Under the pieces are notes generated by a model. It saw only the letters and a program-made list of their open reading frames with translations, had not been told where the DNA came from and did no database searches. Below are positions 15,300 to 19,801 of a DNA stretch of 19,801 nucleotides, one piece after another. Both the position numbers and the translations under genes were made by a program. The stretch's first letter is position 1; each line of letters begins with the position of its first letter. The DNA is from Chloroflexota bacterium (GTDB taxonomy: Bacteria > Chloroflexota > Limnocylindria > Limnocylindrales > CSP1-4), in assembly GCA_021785115.1 (NCBI GenBank), contig JAJYGO010000300.1, positions 1 to 19,801 of the forward strand, given 5' to 3'.

Positions 15300-15640
15300 G
15301 CCGCGCAGTCCCGTGGCGGACCATCGGAACACGACCGTCAAGGCGCCGTGCTTGTCGCCGCAGGTGTAGATGAACTCACCCACGGTGAAGTAGAGCGTGC
15401 CCGACTCCGGCGGGGTGATCGTCGTCGTGTCGCCGATCTGGAACGGGTCGTGTTCATCCACCCGTCCGATCAGCTCGCCGAAGCACGGGGAGTCGGGCAC
15501 ACACGGCCGACTGGCGCTCTTGAACACCCCGGGACATGGAGGTAGGGGATCTTCGCCGTCAGGAGCTGTCCGAGCGTCTGCACGTCGAGTGACACGTTCG
15601 CGGTGACCGTGATGCCGGATGAGACCCAACCCGCGTTTGC
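15300..15640 (-). pseudogene. Frameshifted remnant of a LecA-like (PA-IL-type) sugar-binding domain
   Basis: On the minus strand, one frame from about 15640 reads SSGITVTANVSLDVQTLGQL and ends in HVPG near 15530. A second frame continues with CVPDSPCFGELIGRVDEHDP, FQIGDTTTITPPESGTLYFT and GDKHGALTVVF to about 15320. The order GELIGR, PF-IG, SGTLYF-V and a final TVVF strand is the pattern of LecA/PA-IL-like domains. Third-position bias is strong in both frames, so this was coding. The frame change lies near 15500-15535, and no start, signal peptide or ribosome-binding site is evident. It is either a decayed gene truncated at its 5' end or a gene broken by an assembly error. In relatives this domain binds galactosides outside the cell. 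Confidence 0.55.
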
Positions 15641-15809
15641 AGGCCCACCGCGAACAACCTGTTCTCGCGACGGCCGGCAGGTGAGGTTGCCCCGCATCCT
15701 TCTGCTACCGCCGGGGGCCTTGTTCGCTGGCAGGGCAGAGGTACTCTGTCGCGAGCGAGGACCGTCGGTCGCTCGCGCAGGCCAGGATCGCGACCCGTCC
15801 GGAGTCGCG

Positions 15810-17795
15810 ATGCCGGGCCCGAAGCACGTGCAGGTCATGTCGCTACTGAATCGGGAAGCGCAGGCACAACAGCGAGCGGATGTCGTGAATGCCCGCCCGG
15901 CGACACCGGTCGCTCCTCCCGAGCCAGGCACGGCTGCCGTGCCGCCGAAGCTGGCTCCGGGGGTCACAGGTCGGGAGGCGTTGCTGCTCGACCTCAGGCT
16001 TCGCCTCCAGGACGAGGTGGTCCGGGCCTTCGACGCGTTGCTCGACGTCGCCGACCCGGCCGACCTTCGCACCAGGGTCGCGGCGCTCGTCGAGCGGGTC
16101 ATCGGCCTGCACCAGATCGGCGTGACGCGGGACGAACGTCTGCGCCTGATCGATGAGCTGATCAACGAGATCACCGGGCTCGGACCGCTCGAGCCGCTCC
16201 TTCGCGACGACACCATCACCGAGATCATGGTCAACGGGCCGAAGCAGATCTACATCGAGCGGCGCGGCAAGATCCAGCGCGTCGACAGCGCGTTCATGAG
16301 CGACGAACACGTGTTGCGGATCGTCGACCGGATCATCGCGCCGTTGGGACGGCGCATCGACGAGTCGAGCCCCAGGGTGGACGCCCGCCTTCCCGACGGC
16401 TCGCGCGTGAACGTCATCATCGAACCGCTCTCGCTGGTTGGACCGGTGATCACCATCCGCAAGTTCGCCGCCAGGCCCTTCACCGTCGACGACCTCATCG
16501 GTTTCGGCACGGCAACGGCCGAGATGTTCGACTTCCTCAAGGCGTGCGTCGAGGGCCGCCTGAACATCTTCGTGTCGGGTGGCACAGGCTCGGGCAAGAC
16601 CACGTTCCTCAACGTCCTGTCGTCGTTCATCCCGAACGACGAGCGCATCATCACGGTCGAGGACGCGGCCGAGCTGCAGCTGCGCCAGGACCACGTGGTC
16701 ACCCTCGAGGCGCGGCCGCCGAACCTCGAGGGCGAGGGCGAGATCACGATCCGCGACCTGATGCGCAACGCCCTGCACATGCGGCCAGACCGGATCATCG
16801 TCGGCGAGTGCCGCGCGGGCGAGGCCCTGGACATGCTCCAGGCCATGAATTCGGGCCAGGACGGCTCGCTGTCGACCGGCCACGCGAACACCCCGCCGGA
16901 CATGCTCCGCCGCCTCGAGACGATGGTGCTCATGACCGGCTATGAGCTGCCGCTGCGGGCGATCCGGGAGCAGATCGCCTCCGCCGTCGACGTGATCGTC
17001 CATACCGCCCGCCTCAAGGACGGCTCCCGGAAGGTCGTCAACATCACGGAGGTCTACGGGCTCGAAGACGACGAGATCCTCACCCAGGACATCTTCGCCT
17101 TCGAGCAGACCGGTGTCCGGGACGGAAGGATCGAGGGACGACTCGCCCCGACCGGGACTCGGCCCACGTTCATGCGGAGGTTCAAGGCCAGCGGGATCAC
17201 CCTGCCGCCCGGTGAATATGGCATCCCCGCCGAAGATCCTGCGCGACCGGGGCCGTCCCCCAAGGGAAGATGGGGCGCCGGAGAGACGCACCAGCCGACC
17301 GATCCGTCCCGACCCCCCGTCGGCACCGGCCGGGTGGTCACGGCCGGAGGCATGGTCTATGTCTCGTCGATGGGGCCTGTCGATCCTGATACTGGTCGGG
17401 TCGTGAGCGGAGAGATCAAGGAACAGACGCGCCAATGCCTGCGCAATCTGAAAGCGAGGCTTGAAGCCGCGGGAAGCTCGCTCGACAAGGTTGTCTGGGC
17501 GAACTGGTCATTGCGCGAACCGGCGGAGTTCGACATCTTCAACGAGGAATGGGCGCGGTGGTTTCCGGGCGACGCGCCGATCGGCCAGGGTACCCTGATG
17601 CCTCCGTTGCAGCGCCGCGCCGGTTTCCGGGTATCGATCGGGGTGATCGCCGAGGCGGAGGAGAGTGGGCCTCACGGACTCGTTTCGGAGACCCACCCGC
17701 GGGGCGATCAGTCCGGGACGACCGCAGGTCGCCGGGGACCAGTGCAAGGGAGGGGCTTCTCCTCGCGACGGTCCTCGCCCACCGCTCGCGCGTAG
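15810..17795 (+). CDS. CpaF/TadA-type secretion ATPase fused to a RidA-like domain
   Basis: This 661-residue protein starts at ATG 15810 with GGAG five bases upstream; ATG 15837 is possible. Residues about 40-490 are a CpaF/TadA ATPase that powers Tad/Flp pilus assembly or type II/IV-like secretion at the inner membrane. Key motifs are EIMVNGPKQIYIERRG, Walker A GGTGSGKTT at 257-265, the Walker B region DRIIVGECRAGEAL from 327 and the His-box STGHANTPPDMLRRLETMV. A typical CpaF end (FMRRFKASGITLPP) is followed by a linker. Residues 508-617 form a RidA/YjgF-like domain (VVTAGGMVYVSSMGPVDPDTG, EEQTRQ-like KEQTRQCLRNLKARLEAAGS). The catalytic Arg and Glu of RidA appear as Gln and Gly by eye. Third positions in this domain are much less G/C-rich than in the ATPase, suggesting a recent acquisition. 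The last 45 residues are low-complexity. No tadB/tadC gene follows. Confidence 0.87.
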   Translation: MPGPKHVQVMSLLNREAQAQQRADVVNARPATPVAPPEPGTAAVPPKLAPGVTGREALLLDLRLRLQDEVVRAFDALLDVADPADLRTRVAALVERVIGLHQIGVTRDERLRLIDELINEITGLGPLEPLLRDDTITEIMVNGPKQIYIERRGKIQRVDSAFMSDEHVLRIVDRIIAPLGRRIDESSPRVDARLPDGSRVNVIIEPLSLVGPVITIRKFAARPFTVDDLIGFGTATAEMFDFLKACVEGRLNIFVSGGTGSGKTTFLNVLSSFIPNDERIITVEDAAELQLRQDHVVTLEARPPNLEGEGEITIRDLMRNALHMRPDRIIVGECRAGEALDMLQAMNSGQDGSLSTGHANTPPDMLRRLETMVLMTGYELPLRAIREQIASAVDVIVHTARLKDGSRKVVNITEVYGLEDDEILTQDIFAFEQTGVRDGRIEGRLAPTGTRPTFMRRFKASGITLPPGEYGIPAEDPARPGPSPKGRWGAGETHQPTDPSRPPVGTGRVVTAGGMVYVSSMGPVDPDTGRVVSGEIKEQTRQCLRNLKARLEAAGSSLDKVVWANWSLREPAEFDIFNEEWARWFPGDAPIGQGTLMPPLQRRAGFRVSIGVIAEAEESGPHGLVSETHPRGDQSGTTAGRRGPVQGRGFSSRRSSPTARA

Positions 17796-18106
17796 AGATG
17801 CCCTATTCAGCCCCCTCGCCCTGTCCGTCGAGGCCAGGCGCGCGGGACCGGAGCCGACGGCGATATGTCCCCGGCCTCGGCTCTTGTCGGGATGAGCCTT
17901 CGCGGCACCAGAGGGGGCCGATGGAGACGGCGGAATCATCGAGAACCGTTGCTGCGCAAGGGAGGTTTCACTCAGCGCTCGGCATGCCCTTCCGCCGGCT
18001 CGCACCGGAGCACGGCGCCGGGATCGCCCATCAGGCACGTCACCAGATGCGGTGACGACCGCGGGAGATCCCGGCGGGATTTCGCTGATCGGCACGACGG
18101 GCTGAT
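17796..18106. other. Gene-free spacer between CpaF-RidA and the minus-strand cluster
   Basis: Frames here are open but show neither codon bias nor a recognisable motif. The two flanking genes are convergent, so a terminator would be expected. An ATCCC/GGGAT hairpin near 18070 is too short to call. I see nothing else. Confidence 0.4.
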
Positions 18107-18346
18107 CTAGCGCTCGAACCAGGTCGCCCGCTGCCGATCGGACCAGACGGAAGTGGCGAAGGTGCCCGGCTGCGCGGCGGCGAAGATCGGCGCCCAGACC
18201 TCATCGCAGGCAGGCGTGTCCGGGTCGCCCTCCAGCGCGGTCAGGCTCTCGTATTCCAGGTGGCACAGGTACGCGCGCCACGGCCGTGACCCCCACACCT
18301 GGCGGTAGGTCCGGAAGCTCCACCTGGTAGACACCCACGCGGTCAC
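18107..18346 (-). CDS. Small protein, possibly a dimeric alpha/beta-barrel (Dabb/NIPSNAP-like) fragment
   Basis: The open frame gives 79 residues from GTG 18346, ending VWSDRQRATWFER. The central part, PWRAYLCHLEYESLTALEGD and then VWAPIFAAAQPGTFATSVW, resembles the second half of small ferredoxin-fold proteins (Dabb, EthD or NIPSNAP types), but this is a weak resemblance. The start is doubtful: no good ribosome-binding site precedes GTG 18346, and in another frame the 5' end reads VYQVELPD, which would suit an N-terminal strand, so a frameshift near 18310-18320 is possible. It follows the NTF2-like gene (stop at 18375) by 28 bp on the same strand, so cotranscription is likely. Function unknown. 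Confidence 0.5.
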   Translation of the reverse strand: MTAWVSTRWSFRTYRQVWGSRPWRAYLCHLEYESLTALEGDPDTPACDEVWAPIFAAAQPGTFATSVWSDRQRATWFER

Positions 18347-18374
18347 CTCATCGATACATCGGCTGCGCCGGGAG

Positions 18375-18764
18375 CTACGACGCCGGCGGCAGCGGGATGG
18401 AATGGACGAGGGCGAGCCTCCAGGTGCCGCCCTCGCGACTCCAGATCAGCGTCGTGGGCGCCTCGATGTCGCAGCGGGTCCCGTCGAACACGTAGCTCTG
18501 GCGCAGGATCATGGTCTCGATCTCGACGTCGCCCCAGCGGCGTACTGCGACGTCCTCGATGGTCGAGTGGATGTCTTCCATGCGTGGCAGGTTGTCGGTG
18601 ATGTACGCCTCCAGCGCCGGGCGCCCGCGCAGCCAGCCGCGCGTCATCTCGTCGGCGCCCTGCGGGTCGTCGGACCACATTGCGCGCAGGGCCGCCTCGT
18701 CCTTGGCGTCGAGCGAACGGAAGAGTTCGCTCGCCCGCGTCGCCACGAAGTCCATGGTTGTCAT
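18375..18764 (-). CDS. SnoaL/NTF2-like protein
   Basis: This 129-residue protein starts at ATG 18764 with GGGAGG seven bases upstream. It has the full small NTF2-like layout: N-terminal helices (FVATRASELFRSLDAKDEAA, LRAMWSDDPQ), then a curved sheet ending in a dyad-like APTTLIWSREGGTWRLALVHS. Members bind small hydrophobic molecules or act as cyclases, isomerases or hydrolases; SnoaL itself closes polyketide rings. No catalytic signature is certain, so the reaction is not assigned. It is the second of two tandem NTF2-like genes and may be cotranscribed with both neighbours. A 10-bp hairpin lies in the spacer before it. Confidence 0.82.
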   Translation of the reverse strand: MTTMDFVATRASELFRSLDAKDEAALRAMWSDDPQGADEMTRGWLRGRPALEAYITDNLPRMEDIHSTIEDVAVRRWGDVEIETMILRQSYVFDGTRCDIEAPTTLIWSREGGTWRLALVHSIPLPPAS

Positions 18765-18801
18765 GTGTCGACCTCCCGTCCTGTCTCATCCAGGGTCGGA
18801 C

Positions 18802-18830
18802 GCCGCTGCGGGACCAGAACCGCCAGCGGC
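18802..18830 (-). terminator. Hairpin between the two NTF2-like genes
   Basis: GCCGCTG pairs with CAGCGGC, and CGG with CCG across one bulged C, around an 8-nt loop. It starts about 40 bases after the stop of the upstream NTF2-like gene and about 40 before the start of the next. It may end or attenuate the first gene's transcript. No T-run is present. Confidence 0.4.
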
Positions 18831-18869
18831 TTGACGCGTCCTCCTCTGCCCCGACCCAGCCTCTGCCGG

Positions 18870-19277
18870 TCAGGCCACCCCGACAGACTTGTGGAAGTGG
18901 ACGATGACCCAGCTCCCCTGCCGGCGCTCCAGCACCCATGTGCAGCGAGTCGGCTCCACGACCTCCTGATCGCCGGACTTGGCCCGGAAGTCCCACAGGC
19001 AGGTGGCCCACGCGACCTGCCGATCGGGGCTCAGGTGGACGCGCAGGTCGGTCTGCGTGATCTTGAAATCAGACAGGCCCTCGAACATTTCTCGGATGAG
19101 GCCCTCCAACTCGTCCCAGCCGACGATCTGGCCGGGCATCGAGCCGTACCAGGCGAGATCAGCATCGTGGGCGACGATCTCCGCGTACGCATCAAGGTCT
19201 TCGGTCTCCACGGCCTCGACATAGCGATGGATCGTCTCGGCTACTGCCGCCTCGATATCGGTTGCGATGGCCGCCAT
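18870..19277 (-). CDS. SnoaL-like/NTF2-fold protein (SgcJ/EcaC-like)
   Basis: This 135-residue protein starts at ATG 19277; GGGGGG at about 7-12 bases upstream is the likely ribosome-binding site. The sequence EAAVAETIHRYVEAVETEDL is followed by DAYAEIVAHDADLAWYGSMP, IREMFEGLSDFKITQTDLRV and a C-terminal strand TRCTWVLERRQGSWVIVHFHKS. This is the standard SnoaL_3/SgcJ-type layout, where the last strand (W-IVHFHKS) is a family hallmark. Such proteins bind small ligands and may catalyse simple isomerisations or oxygen-dependent steps. The exact substrate cannot be seen. Repeat 2 copy 3 ends about 20 bp upstream of this start. Confidence 0.87.
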   Translation of the reverse strand: MAAIATDIEAAVAETIHRYVEAVETEDLDAYAEIVAHDADLAWYGSMPGQIVGWDELEGLIREMFEGLSDFKITQTDLRVHLSPDRQVAWATCLWDFRAKSGDQEVVEPTRCTWVLERRQGSWVIVHFHKSVGVA

Positions 19278-19297
19278 GCGTCAACCCCCCTGGAGAT

Positions 19298-19421
19298 GCG
19301 GGTCGGTCTCGCCAGTGGCTCGGCGCGGTCGAGGCGGCCTGAGCATGAACCGCGCGTCTACGCCCCCCGTGCGCACCCGCAGCATTCGCGACGCCGACTG
19401 ACACGCCAGTGCCAAAGGACC
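19298..19421 (-). repeat. Dispersed repeat 2, copy 3 (long form)
   Basis: Read on the minus strand it begins GGTCCTTTGGCACTGGCGTG, continues through GCGAATGCTG and ends GACCGCGCCGAGCCACTGGC then GAGACCGACCCGC, like copy 2. It points into the NTF2-like gene at 19277, ending about 20 bp before its start. The octamer CACTGGCG occurs twice within each long copy, near its two ends. Confidence 0.85.
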
Positions 19422-19541
19422 TGAAGCTGCAGGTCGGCTGCCGTCCGGTTCGCCAATCACCGCGGGGAAGGGCCAGGGCAGGCGTCAGGCCCCCGAGGAG
19501 CAACATTCTGCCTTCTGGACAGGCCGCTCGACCTCATGGCT

Positions 19542-19605
19542 GCGTACCAGCTCAGCGCGTCCGGCACTTTGTCTACCAGGGGTCCGAGTCCGTCGGGCGG
19601 GCCCC
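19542..19605 (+). repeat. Dispersed repeat 1, copy E (diverged hairpin)
   Basis: The 5' part GCGTACCAGCTCAGCG and the middle GCACTTTGTCTACC match copies A-C. The loop region GAGTCCGTC is kept, but the stem has changed to GGGGTCC against GGGCGGGCCCC, which can still pair in part. It lies about 120 bp beyond repeat 2 copy 3, as copy D lies beyond repeat 2 copy 2. Confidence 0.65.
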
Positions 19606-19667
19606 AAGACCAGGCGGCCCCCCGTTCCCGGTACCATTTCCGCTGTCGGCCCACCACGGCCGGCACC

Positions 19668-19680
19668 ACAGTGCCACTGT
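19668..19680. promoter_or_regulatory. 13-bp palindrome upstream of the right-edge gene
   Basis: ACAGTG and CACTGT form a perfect 6-1-6 inverted repeat 70 bp before the start codon at 19750. The position suits an operator. A short palindrome like this can occur by chance, so the call is tentative. Confidence 0.25.
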
Positions 19681-19749
19681 CGCCACGCCAGGTGGGGGCT
19701 GCCGGCTCGTTCCACGGCATCGCAGGCCTGGCGTCGAAGGGAGGTCCCC

Positions 19750-19801
19750 ATGACCCGGGTGATCGTCGTCAACCACGATCCGGCGCTGGCTGCCGAGCAG
19801 G
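19750..19801 (+). CDS. Start of a gene, possibly a receiver-domain regulator (cut by window end)
   Basis: ATG 19750 is preceded by GGGAGG six bases upstream, one of the best ribosome-binding sites in the window. The 17 visible residues, MTRVIVVNHDPALAAEQ, resemble the first strand and loop of response-regulator receiver domains (pattern VLVVDDDPAL). If so, the usual acidic pair after the first strand is Asn8-His9 and only Asp10 is acidic, which would make it an atypical receiver. Too little is visible to be sure of the family, and the gene runs off the right edge. Confidence 0.45.
   Translation, partial: MTRVIVVNHDPALAAEQ

Larger units (their letters stand above)
19278..19749. other. Spacer between divergent genes, holding repeats 2 and 1
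   Basis: This spacer separates the minus-strand NTF2-like gene (start 19277) and the plus-strand gene (start 19750). It carries repeat 2 copy 3 (19298-19421), repeat 1 copy E (19542-19605) and a 13-bp palindrome at 19668-19680. Frames open here show no family similarity. Both promoters should lie in it, but no convincing -35/-10 pair could be picked. Confidence 0.55.

Noticed and set aside
15843..17435. A 530-codon minus-strand frame opposite CpaF
   Set aside because: The plus-strand frame encodes all CpaF motifs; the reverse frame has no similarity or start signal.
1486..19605. Repeat 1 as a CRISPR-like array or tRNA relic
   Set aside because: The copies are kilobases apart without regular spacers, and no cloverleaf or T-loop sequence is present.

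Overview
The window is very G+C-rich double-stranded bacterial DNA. Real genes have third codon positions that are almost all G or C. Several features fit a Chloroflexota or actinobacterium-like environmental bacterium: BTAD/SARP and nSTAND domains joined in one protein, a CpaF-type ATPase, secreted beta-domain lipases and small NTF2-like proteins. This lineage is inferred from gene content and style; no marker gene fixes it. I see no rRNA, tRNA or CRISPR array, and no complete insertion sequence.

Layout. 1-2700 is a loosely packed accessory stretch. It has a ParA/MinD-like ATPase on the minus strand behind a 31-bp palindrome, about 600 bp without a gene, a small frame-disrupted coding remnant, and a three-helix membrane protein whose 3' end looks frameshifted. 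2805-6153 is a tight plus-strand operon of three exported proteins: a beta-domain/lipase fusion, an NTF2-like secreted protein and a small lipoprotein. A 16-bp palindrome precedes it. 6516-8387 holds an SRPBCC (CoxG/polyketide cyclase-like) protein and a macrolide/sterol-type glycosyltransferase.

8665-14861 is a minus-strand block. Its centre is a 1309-residue protein that joins a SARP DNA-binding domain, a BTAD domain, an nSTAND ATPase, one membrane helix and an ABC-type solute-binding domain. This reads as a one-chain transmembrane receptor-regulator. A lipoprotein and a small exported protein follow it on the same strand. Upstream of it are a secreted protein and a frameshifted remnant of a LecA-like sugar-binding domain.

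15810-17795 encodes a CpaF/TadA secretion ATPase with a RidA-like domain fused at its C-terminus; the RidA part has visibly different codon use. 18107-19277 is a minus-strand cluster of two NTF2/SnoaL-like proteins and a small ferredoxin-like-fold candidate. At the right edge a plus-strand gene begins that may be a receiver-type regulator.

Two unlabelled dispersed repeats run through the window. Repeat 1 is about 60 bp and ends in a GC-rich hairpin; it has five copies, all in the same orientation. Repeat 2 is up to about 125 bp; it has three copies, each directly upstream of a ribosome-binding site and always pointing toward the gene. The best candidates for something undescribed are repeat 2, the SARP-STAND-solute-binding receptor with its neighbours, and the CpaF-RidA fusion.
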